Shown: positions 17,758 through 26,255 of the stretch, in pieces | Layout of the letters: each line of letters starts with the position of its first letter | How positions within the stretch are numbered: position 1 is the stretch's first letter | NCBI RefSeq assembly: GCF_047302285.1 | Contig: NZ_CP154845.1 | Coordinates: 744,001 to 808,000, forward strand | Reading direction: 5' to 3' | Source: Robertmurraya sp047302285 | Lineage (GTDB): Bacteria; Bacillota; Bacilli; Bacillales; Cytobacillaceae | Length of the DNA stretch: 64,000 bases | Program-made: the position numbers and the translations under genes | Notes under the pieces: generated by a model | The model's input: only the letters and a program-made list of their open reading frames with translations | The model's database searches: none | What the model was told of the DNA's origin: nothing

Positions 17758-17967
17758 ATGTTTTCTAATATTGGCATTCCAGGGCTAATTTTAATTTTAG
17801 TGCTGGCTTTAATCATATTCGGTCCGAAAAAACTTCCTGAAATCGGGAGGGCTTTTGGGCAAACCTTGAAGGAATTTAAGAGTTCTACTAAGGGTCTAGT
17901 TGATGATGAAAAAGAGGACACAGTAGAGAAAATTAAAGATATAAGTGAAGATGTTAAAAAAGCGTAG
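17758..17967 (+). CDS. tatA: TatA twin-arginine translocase subunit
   Basis: A 69-residue protein with the TatA layout: N-terminal membrane helix (about 5-20, GIPGLILILVLALIIF), the FGPKKLPEIGRAFG hinge, an amphipathic helix, and an acidic tail. TatA forms the pore through which folded Tat substrates pass. It directly follows the operon encoding the Tat-dependent DmsA, so it is probably a dedicated copy for that enzyme. No tatC lies in the window. GAAAGAGGGATTAAA precedes the ATG. Confidence 0.93.
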   Translation: MFSNIGIPGLILILVLALIIFGPKKLPEIGRAFGQTLKEFKSSTKGLVDDEKEDTVEKIKDISEDVKKA

Positions 17968-18000
17968 TGCTGTTTCCATAAAAAAGGGTTAGGTGTCTCC

Positions 18001-19290
18001 ATGAATATGACAATTACGAAAGAAACGATTAAGCAAATCCAAAATCCAACCTTTCGTTCATATGCGAATCAATATTTACAAATTGAAGAAGAAACCAATA
18101 AAACGATTGAAGGTTTCGGTCTGCTATTTAGTAAAAAAAGAAGCAGATTGACGAAGGAAGATGTACTTCAAAACCATAAGATTGTAGCACGGAATGAAAA
18201 AAAGAGTCTGTATTCGAATTGGATTTCTCCAGCATGTAAAGCTTGCAAAACAGGCGAAAAAAGCCATACTTCGTTTATTTCATTAAAATGCCACAAAAAG
18301 TGCTATTTTTGCTTTAATCCAAACCAAGAGAATTATTCAACCTTTCGTGTAAAAAATAATGATGTGATTGCAGAATTAGACGAAAGGCTTCAAAAAGGAG
18401 AAAAGTTTGATCATATCGCCTTAACGGGAGGAGAACCTTTGCTGCATCCGAAAGAAGCGATCGCATTTTTAAATTTTGTCGAGAAGGAATTACCTACTAC
18501 ATATACTAGAATGTATACCGCAGGGGATCTCTTAACCATTGAGATTTTGACCAATCTAAAGGAAGTCAACTTGAATGAAATTCGTTTTAGTATTAAACAA
18601 GAAGAAACAGCTGAGCAAATGGAGAAGTTGTTTGACCTTATGAAATTAGCTAAGGATTATATACCGTTTGTTGTCGTCGAGATGCCGGTGATTCCAGGAA
18701 CGCTTCAGCAAATGCAGGATATTCTTCATCGTTTAGATGAAATCGGAATTAATGGGATCAATTTATTAGAATTTTGCTATCCGTTACATAATACGGAGGA
18801 GTTTATTCGAAGGGGCTTTGCACTCAATTTTCCCCCATATGAAACTTATTATAACTACTGGTACGCTGGTGGCTTGGCTGTCGATAAAAGTGAAGAAGAA
18901 TGTTTACAACTTTTACAATACGCTGCCAAAAATGAATTGAAGTTAGGTGTTCATTATTGTTCTTTAGAAAACAAACATACAGGGCAAGTGTATCTTCAAA
19001 ATAAAGATTCTACGTTTTCCAAGCTTTATTCATTTTCAAATAAGGACTTCTTTATCAAATCCGCTAAAGTGTTTGGGGAGGACAAGGAGCGTACTTTGAA
19101 GCTGTTGAACAAGCATAAAATCAAAAACTATGAGATAGATGAGAATACGGACAGTCTCCAATTTCCCATTTCTGCTATTAAGCATTTAAAAGGTTTGTCT
19201 ATCGATATTGCGATTTGCTTTTATATGTCCGAGTTTCTTGCGAACGAAGAAGTATTACGTGAAGTAAAGTTAGAGTGGATTAAAAGCTGA
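18001..19290 (+). CDS. Radical SAM protein of unknown role
   Basis: A 429-residue protein with the radical SAM motif CHKKCYFC (Cys97, Cys101, Cys104), which binds the [4Fe-4S] cluster that cleaves S-adenosylmethionine. A glycine-rich LTGGEPLLHP stretch and a barrel-like middle (PVIPGTLQQMQDIL) agree with the fold. Two further cysteines (79, 82; CKAC) precede the motif. It starts 33 bases after tatA and is probably read with it. Its place suggests a role in maturing or modifying the Dms enzyme or its cofactor, but that is inference from context. The ribosome site is weak. Confidence 0.8.
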   Translation: MNMTITKETIKQIQNPTFRSYANQYLQIEEETNKTIEGFGLLFSKKRSRLTKEDVLQNHKIVARNEKKSLYSNWISPACKACKTGEKSHTSFISLKCHKKCYFCFNPNQENYSTFRVKNNDVIAELDERLQKGEKFDHIALTGGEPLLHPKEAIAFLNFVEKELPTTYTRMYTAGDLLTIEILTNLKEVNLNEIRFSIKQEETAEQMEKLFDLMKLAKDYIPFVVVEMPVIPGTLQQMQDILHRLDEIGINGINLLEFCYPLHNTEEFIRRGFALNFPPYETYYNYWYAGGLAVDKSEEECLQLLQYAAKNELKLGVHYCSLENKHTGQVYLQNKDSTFSKLYSFSNKDFFIKSAKVFGEDKERTLKLLNKHKIKNYEIDENTDSLQFPISAIKHLKGLSIDIAICFYMSEFLANEEVLREVKLEWIKS

Positions 19291-19303
19291 AAATGACTTA
19301 GTA

Positions 19304-19332
19304 TTGCGATAAGCCGCCGCCTATGATAAAAT
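19304..19332 (+). promoter_or_regulatory. Sigma-A promoter for secG
   Basis: TTGCGA at 19304-19309 and TAAAAT at 19327-19332 are separated by 17 bases, a good SigA-type match. It lies 40 bases before the secG start. Confidence 0.55.
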
Positions 19333-19371
19333 ATGAGATACTGTGAAATGTTCGTTTCAGGAGGTGGACTC

Positions 19372-19605
19372 ATGCATACTCTATTTATTACATTATTGGT
19401 AATTGTATCAATTGCTTTAATCGTTGTAGTACTTTTACAATCGGGAAAAAGTGCAGGACTTTCTGGTGCCATCTCTGGTGGTGCGGAGCAGCTTTTTGGA
19501 AAGCAAAAAGCACGTGGACTTGATTTAATTCTCCACCGCATTACCATCGTATTAGCTGTATTGTTTTTTGTTTTAACATTTGTAGTCGCTTATTTAGGAG
19601 TTTAA
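19372..19605 (+). CDS. secG: SecG preprotein translocase subunit
   Basis: A 77-residue membrane protein with two hydrophobic helices (about 3-23 and 55-75) joined by a glycine-rich loop (LQSGKSAGLSGAISGGAEQL) that is diagnostic of SecG. It joins SecYE to form the protein export channel. The ATG at 19372 is chosen because GGAGGTGG lies just upstream; the frame is open 13 codons further without a ribosome site. In related genomes secG leads est, rnr, smpB and ssrA; here the sigY operon sits between secG and est. A strong terminator follows. Confidence 0.95.
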   Translation: MHTLFITLLVIVSIALIVVVLLQSGKSAGLSGAISGGAEQLFGKQKARGLDLILHRITIVLAVLFFVLTFVVAYLGV

Positions 19606-19614
19606 GAAATAATC

Positions 19615-19649
19615 AAAACCTGGCCCCCATTGAAGGAGCCAGGTTTTTT
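19615..19649 (+). terminator. Terminator after secG
   Basis: AAAACCTGGC (19615-19624) pairs with GCCAGGTTTT (19638-19647), ending in a run of six T. It may also serve the converging sigY operon, whose last stop is at 19654. Confidence 0.9.
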
Positions 19650-19653
19650 ACTT

Positions 19654-20430
19654 CTAATATTGTTCAAAACGTCGAAAGCGGACAGTTGCTAGTATTAAGC
19701 ATAGTAGAGATAAAGCGATTGTAGTTATGATGACAGTTAAGCCATGATCGAGTAGTTTCCCGTCGATCAGAATGGCTGAGGCGTGTGCTCTAAGATTAGT
19801 TGGACTCCACGCAGTATATTTCGTAAAGAGGTTGCTTACAACCGATAGCCCTCCCAGGACCACGATGCTAACGGCCGCGATTCCACTAGCGGATTTAAGG
19901 AGCGTTCCGGCTAGAATCAAGACAGAAATAATAAATAGGATCCACAGACTATAGATGAGAAAACTGGAGATGACGAGCTCCCATCCGATGGGGTCAAATA
20001 GCAAGTTCGTGTAATAAAAAGTCAGCCCATAGCTTAACAAAAACGCGATGAGAGCAATGAGTATTTGGCCTGTCCATTTGCTCGCAATATATTGAATGGC
20101 TGAGACCGGACGAACCATCACGAGTGTTAACGCTCCATTTTGTCGTTCGTTGGCGATCACGCCCATTGCTGCAAGAACAAATAGTAATGTTCCGACAGTT
20201 CCAAATTGACTTAGAGTAGCAGCTAACACCTCTGAACCTGAGGGGACAGGAATCTCGATCACTGTTCCCTCAGGGAGATTGCCTGCACTTTCGAGAATTT
20301 GTGGCATATAATAAGTCGTAATCGGCTGAGAGATGCCAATAATCATAAATGCAATAGGGAGCCAAATCCATTTCCCATTTCGGAAACTTTCGGTAAGTTC
20401 TTTTTGAAGTAACGTTACATAATTTTTCAT
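19654..20430 (-). CDS. yxlG: ABC-2 type transporter permease, YxlG-like
   Basis: A 258-residue membrane protein with about six hydrophobic segments and the ABC-2 permease layout (NERQNGALTLVMVRPVS, then repeated helices). It is the last gene of the sigY operon. Its length and order match B. subtilis YxlG (about 259 residues). Its start overlaps the stop of the ATPase gene by 4 bases, so they are translationally coupled. The transporter substrate is unknown. Genetic work in B. subtilis ties the downstream yxl genes to control of SigY. Confidence 0.85.
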   Translation of the reverse strand: MKNYVTLLQKELTESFRNGKWIWLPIAFMIIGISQPITTYYMPQILESAGNLPEGTVIEIPVPSGSEVLAATLSQFGTVGTLLFVLAAMGVIANERQNGALTLVMVRPVSAIQYIASKWTGQILIALIAFLLSYGLTFYYTNLLFDPIGWELVISSFLIYSLWILFIISVLILAGTLLKSASGIAAVSIVVLGGLSVVSNLFTKYTAWSPTNLRAHASAILIDGKLLDHGLTVIITTIALSLLCLILATVRFRRFEQY

Positions 20431-21308
20431 TGGCTCATCACCTTCATATAAGCATCCTCTAGCGAATCTTGCAAACGTTCAAAATGTACGAGTGTGCAAT
20501 TTTTTTCCATTAGCCTTTTTAAAAATAGATTGTTATCAAAAGTTGAATCGACGAATAGCGTAGCCGTATTTGCGTCCTTGTATTGGACATTTGCTAGGTC
20601 GTCAAATACATTTTCTAAACTCTCTTCTGTACGAATTTGAATGGCTGAGGTTGCATGGCTGCTTTTAAGTGTGTCCAAGCTCCCGTTCCATTTAATCAAT
20701 CCTTCTTTGAGGATAATGACTGAGTCACAAACTTGCTCAGCATCATGCAGCACATGGGTTGAAAAAAGAATCGTCATTTTGTCTTTTAATAGCCTTAAAA
20801 TTTCGAGCACATCACGTCTACCATTGGGATCAAGAGCAGATACAGGTTCGTCTAAAATGAGCAGATCAGGATCATGTAATAAAGCTTGAGCAAGGCCCAG
20901 TCTTTGCTTCATCCCACCTGAGAATCCGCCAATTCTTTTGTTTCGCGCATCTGTTAGACTGACAAACTCTAGCGTTTCAGTGATTTTTTCTTCCAACTTA
21001 GCTTTAGAGAGATGCGACAGTTTTCCCGCAAACTGCAAAAATTCCTTTGCTGTCATCCATGAAAAAAAGGTAGGGTGTTGGGGTAGAAATCCAATTCGAT
21101 GTCTGAAATCTTTTTGTGTACCGGAAAACTGAATGGTGCCTGATGTAGGTGATAACAACCCTGCAAGCATCTGCAAGGTGGTTGTTTTTCCTGCTCCATT
21201 TGGACCTAGTAGAGCAGTACATTTTCCTTTTTCAATTTGAAAAGAGATTCCTTTTACTGCCTGTTCTTCTTTATATGTTTTAGTTAAGTTATGAATGTTG
21301 ACTAGCAT
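20427..21308 (-). CDS. yxlF: ABC transporter ATPase, YxlF-like
   Basis: A 293-residue ATP-binding protein. Walker A is GPNGAGKTT (about 35-43), the signature is FSGGMKQRLG, Walker B is LLILDEPVSALDP, and the switch His lies in STHVLHD. A C-terminal extension of about 80 residues is usual for ABC-2 partners. It pairs with the permease gene that overlaps it. It is gene five of the sigY operon, in the same order as B. subtilis. Confidence 0.9.
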   Translation of the reverse strand: MLVNIHNLTKTYKEEQAVKGISFQIEKGKCTALLGPNGAGKTTTLQMLAGLLSPTSGTIQFSGTQKDFRHRIGFLPQHPTFFSWMTAKEFLQFAGKLSHLSKAKLEEKITETLEFVSLTDARNKRIGGFSGGMKQRLGLAQALLHDPDLLILDEPVSALDPNGRRDVLEILRLLKDKMTILFSTHVLHDAEQVCDSVIILKEGLIKWNGSLDTLKSSHATSAIQIRTEESLENVFDDLANVQYKDANTATLFVDSTFDNNLFLKRLMEKNCTLVHFERLQDSLEDAYMKVMSQ

Positions 21309-21324
21309 ATTTTTAGCTCCTATT

Positions 21325-21522
21325 CTAATCTTTTTTCGGTCCTATGATGAAATAGATAATCGGTCCAAAGATGCTAATGCAGATAATAATGATAAACCAC
21401 ATCCATTTCGGTCCATTCGTTTCCTCTTGCTTAAGGCAGTTAACTAAAGCTGAGATGGCGAGGATGGCTTGTAATATGATTAATGGCATTACAATTGCCC
21501 AATTGATGTCTGGCATTTTCAT
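21325..21522 (-). CDS. yxlE: Small membrane protein with PLDc_N-type domain, YxlE-like
   Basis: A 65-residue protein with two membrane helices (about 8-28 and 42-60) ending in IFGPIIYFIIGPKKD, the hallmark of the short PLDc_N family. In B. subtilis YxlE takes part with YxlC and YxlD in holding SigY inactive. Its start overlaps the stop of the gene at 21519 by 4 bases. The ATPase gene begins 16 bases after its stop. Confidence 0.85.
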   Translation of the reverse strand: MKMPDINWAIVMPLIILQAILAISALVNCLKQEETNGPKWMWFIIIICISIFGPIIYFIIGPKKD

Positions 21523-21725
21523 TCACTCCTTTTTTGTTTTCTTTTATAAGGAAGGATGACGAATAAGAGGTAGAACAAGGTCGGCATAGGCAATTGGATA
21601 AGACCCCAAATCCCCCAAAACCAAGCGTATGTACCTCTCTTTTTGGCATCGATAAAAAGTAGAATGCTTTGTAGTAATAAAAATGGTAGAAGTAGTAAAA
21701 CAATGAGTAATTTTTGCTCGGTCAT
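21519..21725 (-). CDS. yxlD: Small membrane protein, YxlD-like
   Basis: A 68-residue protein with two hydrophobic helices and a lysine-rich tail (YKRKQKRSE). Size and position match YxlD of B. subtilis, part of the membrane complex that restrains SigY. Both its start and its stop overlap neighbours by 4 bases, showing tight coupling in the operon. Confidence 0.8.
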   Translation of the reverse strand: MTEQKLLIVLLLLPFLLLQSILLFIDAKKRGTYAWFWGIWGLIQLPMPTLFYLLFVILPYKRKQKRSE

Positions 21726-22036
21726 GATAAAATTCTTCCTTCCGAATGGCGTTTTCTTAAAAAGAAGAAAAGAACTGGAGCACCAACAAGCGCAGCGATT
21801 TGTATTACGACAAAAATCATAGGCGCTTTAAATACGACCACTGTAAAGGCAGTTAAAATAAATAGAGCTGTCAAAACAAATACAATTAGTTCTTTGCGAA
21901 ACTCTCTCTTTTTTTCCATTTGAGCGACGATAAGCTGTTCTTTGAGAGTGTGAACTGATGGGGTCGAGTATCCGCTTAATTCATCAAGCTGTTCCAGGTC
22001 TTTTTTCAGCTGTTTGAAAAGTTCTTTTTCATTCAT
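21722..22036 (-). CDS. yxlC: YxlC-like anti-sigma-Y component
   Basis: A 104-residue protein with a soluble N-terminal helix (NEKELFKQLKKDLEQLDEL) and two membrane helices at about 55-95. In B. subtilis YxlC is the main negative regulator of SigY. ATG at 22036 is preferred because AGGAG lies 8 bases upstream; it overlaps the sigY stop as ATGA. An earlier GTG in frame lacks this spacing. Confidence 0.85.
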   Translation of the reverse strand: MNEKELFKQLKKDLEQLDELSGYSTPSVHTLKEQLIVAQMEKKREFRKELIVFVLTALFILTAFTVVVFKAPMIFVVIQIAALVGAPVLFFFLRKRHSEGRILS

Positions 22037-22554
22037 GAATCCCACTCCTTTCTTAATCGTTGAATTCCAGTGTGGACTCTTGATTTGACGGTCCCCGTTC
22101 GAATCCCAAGCATTTTTCCGATTTCTTCATAGGTGTAACCGTAGTAATGACGAAGCAAAATAGGCGTTCTTACATCTGCATCAAGCTGAGTAAAGTCTGT
22201 AAAAGTGTCACTCCACTCAATCCCTTTAAATTTGGCGTTCCAGCTTAGCTGACGGGAGAGTAGGTTAATCTTTTTCTGCTCTCGTTTTTGTTTTCGGATA
22301 GAATCGATGTATAGTCTAGAAGCTATCGAAATCATCCATGTTGAAAACTTGGCTTCTCCTTTAAAGGAAGATAGGTTGGTATAGCATTTAATCATCGTTT
22401 CTTGGGCTAGCTCTTTGCTCGTTTCTTCATGTAAGGTAAGCTTTAATAAGTATTTAAATAAAAAGGAATAATGCCGATGAAAAAGAAGGGCAAATGCCTC
22501 GTCATGTCCTAGTTTTGCTTTATGAATTAAGGATAGATCATCATCTTGCTCCAT
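22033..22554 (-). CDS. sigY: ECF RNA polymerase sigma factor SigY
   Basis: A 173-residue ECF sigma factor. Region 2 covers about 15-85 (LKLTLHEETSKELAQETMIKCY, WMISIASRLYIDSIRK) and region 4 about 115-170 (ILLRHYYGYTYEEIGKMLGI then TGTVKSRVHTGIQRLRKEW). The following five genes match yxlC to yxlG of B. subtilis in order, strand and length, which makes SigY the firm call. A promoter-like pair GAACGC/CGTC upstream suggests the usual autoregulation. GGGGG serves as ribosome site. It converges on secG and is divergent from est. Confidence 0.9.
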   Translation of the reverse strand: MEQDDDLSLIHKAKLGHDEAFALLFHRHYSFLFKYLLKLTLHEETSKELAQETMIKCYTNLSSFKGEAKFSTWMISIASRLYIDSIRKQKREQKKINLLSRQLSWNAKFKGIEWSDTFTDFTQLDADVRTPILLRHYYGYTYEEIGKMLGIRTGTVKSRVHTGIQRLRKEWDS

Positions 22555-22587
22555 CTAGAGGCCCCCTTTCTTTCTTCACAACTATAA

Positions 22588-22612
22588 GACGATGGATTCT
22601 TTTCTAGCGTTC
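22588..22612 (-). promoter_or_regulatory. Probable SigY-dependent autoregulatory promoter
   Basis: On the minus strand GAACGC (22612-22607) and CGTC (22591-22588) are 15 bases apart, the usual layout of ECF-sigma promoters (AAC motif and CGTC). It lies 34 bases upstream of the sigY start. Confidence 0.55.
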
Positions 22613-22748
22613 TTTTTTTTATAAATTTATTTTATCATGCCATGAAAACGAATGAATCGCCATGAAGCTGAGTCCTTTCAGTGGATTGAACCGATCACTA
22701 TTGTTTAAACTAAGATAGGAATGTTTTTCGATAAAGGAGTCTATACAT

Positions 22749-23495
22749 ATGAAAATTTCACAACCAAAGCCCTTTCTTTTTGAAAGAGGAAAAAGAGCGG
22801 TCTTATTTTTACACGGTTTTACAGGGAATAGTGCGGATTGCCGCATGATGGCTCGTTTCCTTGAGGGAAAAGGCTATACTTGCTATGGTCCACAATATAA
22901 GGGGCACGGTGTCCCACCAGAAGAGCTCGTTCATACAGGACCAGAAGATTGGTGGCAAGACGTGATGGATGGCTATCATTTTTTGAAAAATAAAGGCTAT
23001 AAAGAAATTGCGGTTGTCGGACTTTCACTAGGCGGCGTATTTTCTTTGAAATTGGGTTACACTGAGCATATTAAGGGGATTGTCCCGATGTGTGCGCCGA
23101 TGTTTCTCAAAAGTGAAGAAGTGATGTACAAAGGAGTGCTTGCCTACGCTCGTGAATATAAAGAGCGAGAAGGGAAGACTCCAGAACAAATTGAACAAGA
23201 AATGGCAGAGTTTCAAAAGACACCAATGAACACATTACGGGCGTTACAGGATTTAATTACAGAGGTCCGAAATAATATTGATATGATTTATGCCCCGACC
23301 TTTGTTGTGCAGGCGCGCCATGACAGAATGATTAACACGGAAAGCGCCAATATCATCTATAATGAAATTGAATCACCAGAAAAAGAAATCAAATGGTATG
23401 AAGAATCTGGTCATGTCATTACCTTTGATAAAGAGAAAGATCAGCTTCACGAGGATGTGTACAGGTTTCTAGAGTCATTAGATTGGGAAGAATAA
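22749..23495 (+). CDS. est: Carboxylesterase of the Est30/YvaK type
   Basis: A 248-residue alpha/beta hydrolase that cleaves short-chain esters. The nucleophile is Ser93 in GLSLGG, with Asp192 and His222 (SGHV) completing the triad; these are the same positions as in Geobacillus Est30. The oxyanion segment LHGFTG is at 21-26. It comes 22 bases before rnr, in the conserved Bacillaceae order. AAAGGAG precedes the ATG. Its cellular substrate is not known. Confidence 0.92.
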   Translation: MKISQPKPFLFERGKRAVLFLHGFTGNSADCRMMARFLEGKGYTCYGPQYKGHGVPPEELVHTGPEDWWQDVMDGYHFLKNKGYKEIAVVGLSLGGVFSLKLGYTEHIKGIVPMCAPMFLKSEEVMYKGVLAYAREYKEREGKTPEQIEQEMAEFQKTPMNTLRALQDLITEVRNNIDMIYAPTFVVQARHDRMINTESANIIYNEIESPEKEIKWYEESGHVITFDKEKDQLHEDVYRFLESLDWEE

Positions 23496-23516
23496 AGATA
23501 AGAGGAGGGATAAATA

Positions 23517-25841
23517 ATGGATGATAATATAAAGCAGCATATAGACAAGCTTCTCCATTATATGGAGGATGAGGCTTATAAACCTCTGACCGTTCAGGAA
23601 TTGGAAGCGGCTTTTGGAATTGCCGATTCTACTGAATTTAAAGAGTTTGTCAAAGCCCTTGTGATTATGGAAGAAAAGGGTTTAGTGGTTCGCACTCGTA
23701 GCAATCGGTATGGTCTTCCTGGAAAAATGAATTTGATTCGCGGTAAGCTAACAGGTCACGCCAAAGGATTTGCTTTTGTTATTCCAGATGAACCGGGACT
23801 AGATGATATTTTTATACCACCGAATGAAACGAATAACGCCGTTCATGGTGATACCGTGCTGGCTAGAGTAGCGACAGAAAGCTCTGGTCAACGTCGTGAA
23901 GGTACCATCGTCCGTATTATTGAGCGAGGAATTAAACAAATTGTTGGTACATACACCGAAAGTAAACATTTTGGTTTTGTCATTCCCGATGATCAAAAAT
24001 TTGCGAGTGATGTCTTTATCCCGAAAGCTGCTTCAAAAGGGGCAGTTGAAGGGCATAAAGTCGTCGTCAAAATAACGACATATCCAGAAGGTAGAAAAAG
24101 TGCAGAAGGAGAAGTTATCGAAATTCTTGGTCATAAAAATGATCCAGGTGTCGATATTTTATCCGTTATTCATAAGCACGGACTTCCTGGACCATTTCCA
24201 GACGATGTGATCGAGCAAGCAAATGAAACACCGGATACCATCTCTGAAGATGAAATTAAAAATCGCCGTGATCTAAGAGACGAAATAATCGTCACGATTG
24301 ACGGTGCAGATGCAAAGGACTTGGATGACGCTGTTACCGTTACGAAACTAGATAACGGAAACTATAAGCTTGGAGTCCATATTGCCGATGTTAGCTATTA
24401 TGTGGAAGAAGGTTCGGCGATAGATCGGGAGGCATCGGATCGTGGTACGAGTGTCTACTTAGTAGACCGGGTGATTCCAATGATTCCTCACCGACTCTCA
24501 AACGGGATTTGCTCCCTTAATCCGAAGGTCGATCGATTGACGTTATCTTGTGAGATGGAGATTACTTCTGATGGGCAAGTCGTCAACCATGAGATTTTCC
24601 AAAGTGTGATTAAGACAACGGAGCGGATGACCTATAGTGCCGTCAATAAGATTTTAACTGAAAAAGATGAGGAGCTTATCGAACGTTATAAGCCGTTAGT
24701 GCCGATGTTTGAGCTCATGGAAGAGTTGGCTCAAATTTTACGCGAGAAAAGGATGCATCGTGGAGCTATTGATTTCGATTTTAAAGAAGCGAAAGTGCTT
24801 GTTGATGAAGATGGGAAGCCAACGGATGTCGTCTTGCGCGGACGTTCTGTTGCAGAACGTCTTATTGAAGAGTTCATGCTTTGTGCAAACGAAACGGTGG
24901 CAGAGCATTTCCATTGGTTGGATGTTCCGTTTATTTATCGAATCCACGAGGATCCGAAAGAAGACAAGTTACGAAGATTCTTTGAGTTTATAACGAATTT
25001 CGGTTACATCGTGAAAGGGACAGCCAATGAAGTTCACCCTCGTGCTTTACAGGAAATCATTGAAGAGGTACAAGGGAAGCCGGAGGAAATGGTTGTTTCA
25101 ACCGTGATGTTACGCTCGATGCAGAAGGCGAAGTATGACCCAGAGAGTCTTGGTCACTACGGATTGTCGACAGAGTTCTATACTCACTTCACATCACCAA
25201 TTCGTCGTTATCCAGATACGATTGTGCATCGTTTGATTCGTACCTATTTAATTGAAGGGAAAATGGATCAGGCGACACGGGAAAAGTGGGATGCGCAGCT
25301 TCCTGATATTGCTGAGCATACTTCAAAAATGGAACGTCGTGCAGTAGATGCAGAACGGGAAACCGATGAGCTGAAAAAAGCAGAGTACATGGAAGATAAG
25401 ATCGGCGAAGAATATGATGGGATTATTAGCTCGGTGACCAATTTCGGAATGTTTGTTGAGCTTCCAAATACGATCGAAGGTCTTGTCCATGTTAGCTATA
25501 TGACGGATGACTATTATCGCTATGATGAGCGTCATTATGCCATGATCGGCGAAAGAACGGGGAATGTATACCGCATCGGTGATGAGATTACCGTTCGTGT
25601 CGTCAAGGTTGATAAAGATGAGCGTTCAATCGATTTTGAGATTGTTGGCATGAAGGGCACTCGTCCAAGACGGCCAGAAGAAGGAGCTCGCAAGGTTTTC
25701 AAAACGGGAAGCTCTGAGAAAAAGCCGCGCAAAGGTTCTGGCAAACCACCTGAAAAAGATGGAAAGAAGCCAAATGGTCAAAGAAAGAAGAAAAAGCATT
25801 ACGAAAATGCTCCAAAGGCCAAGCGGAAGAAGAAAAAATAA
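23517..25841 (+). CDS. rnr: Ribonuclease R
   Basis: A 774-residue 3'-5' exoribonuclease that degrades structured RNA and takes part in tmRNA-linked quality control. It has an N-terminal helix-turn-helix (about 1-65), two cold-shock domains (about 70-230), the RNB catalytic domain with the acidic cluster DGADAKDLDDAV at about 263-274, an S1 domain (about 625-705) and a lysine-rich tail. AGAGGAGGG precedes the ATG. It is followed by a terminator and then smpB, ssrA; B. subtilis keeps the same order. Confidence 0.95.
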   Translation: MDDNIKQHIDKLLHYMEDEAYKPLTVQELEAAFGIADSTEFKEFVKALVIMEEKGLVVRTRSNRYGLPGKMNLIRGKLTGHAKGFAFVIPDEPGLDDIFIPPNETNNAVHGDTVLARVATESSGQRREGTIVRIIERGIKQIVGTYTESKHFGFVIPDDQKFASDVFIPKAASKGAVEGHKVVVKITTYPEGRKSAEGEVIEILGHKNDPGVDILSVIHKHGLPGPFPDDVIEQANETPDTISEDEIKNRRDLRDEIIVTIDGADAKDLDDAVTVTKLDNGNYKLGVHIADVSYYVEEGSAIDREASDRGTSVYLVDRVIPMIPHRLSNGICSLNPKVDRLTLSCEMEITSDGQVVNHEIFQSVIKTTERMTYSAVNKILTEKDEELIERYKPLVPMFELMEELAQILREKRMHRGAIDFDFKEAKVLVDEDGKPTDVVLRGRSVAERLIEEFMLCANETVAEHFHWLDVPFIYRIHEDPKEDKLRRFFEFITNFGYIVKGTANEVHPRALQEIIEEVQGKPEEMVVSTVMLRSMQKAKYDPESLGHYGLSTEFYTHFTSPIRRYPDTIVHRLIRTYLIEGKMDQATREKWDAQLPDIAEHTSKMERRAVDAERETDELKKAEYMEDKIGEEYDGIISSVTNFGMFVELPNTIEGLVHVSYMTDDYYRYDERHYAMIGERTGNVYRIGDEITVRVVKVDKDERSIDFEIVGMKGTRPRRPEEGARKVFKTGSSEKKPRKGSGKPPEKDGKKPNGQRKKKKHYENAPKAKRKKKK

Positions 25842-25847
25842 GTGTTG

Positions 25848-25871
25848 GGAGCCAATGGATTGGCTCCTTTT
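25848..25871 (+). terminator. Terminator after rnr
   Basis: GGAGCCAA (25848-25855) and TTGGCTCC (25860-25867) form a perfect 8-bp stem with a TGGA loop and four T behind it. Confidence 0.85.
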
Positions 25872-26010
25872 ACGGTTGGTTCGGTGGATATAGGCGATTT
25901 TTTGATTTTATCGGCGGAAAAAAGGGGTAATTTCTCTCAATTTTATACAATTTACACGATATATCGGCAGCTTCGGCAATAAAACAAGGACTATAAAGGT
26001 GAGCCTATAA

Positions 26011-26126
26011 GTGGATATCGGTCTAAAATGAAATATATCGGTCTAAATTTGATTTTATCGGTCTAAATCAAAATATATCGGTCTAAATTCTGTTATATCG
26101 GTCAAAACGACCCATATATCGGTCAA
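26011..26126 (-). repeat. Six-unit array with 20-bp period (copy 2, inverted)
   Basis: ATCGGTC occurs at 26017, 26037, 26057, 26077, 26097 and 26118, spacings 20, 20, 20, 20, 21. It is the reverse complement of the array at 7231-7347, spacer bases largely kept. Two weaker units (ATCGGCGG near 25908, ATATCGGCAG near 25962) suggest it once extended further left. It fills the gap between rnr and smpB. Confidence 0.9.
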
Positions 26127-26255
26127 AGCACAAAAATGAGAAGGTCCATCAAATCAAAATGGTATATACCGGAGAAAACCCATTTTTCAGCATCGCATTT
26201 GAGACTGCGCCTCTTTTTTGTTAAAATAAAGAGCAGTATGTTAGGGGGAAATCAT

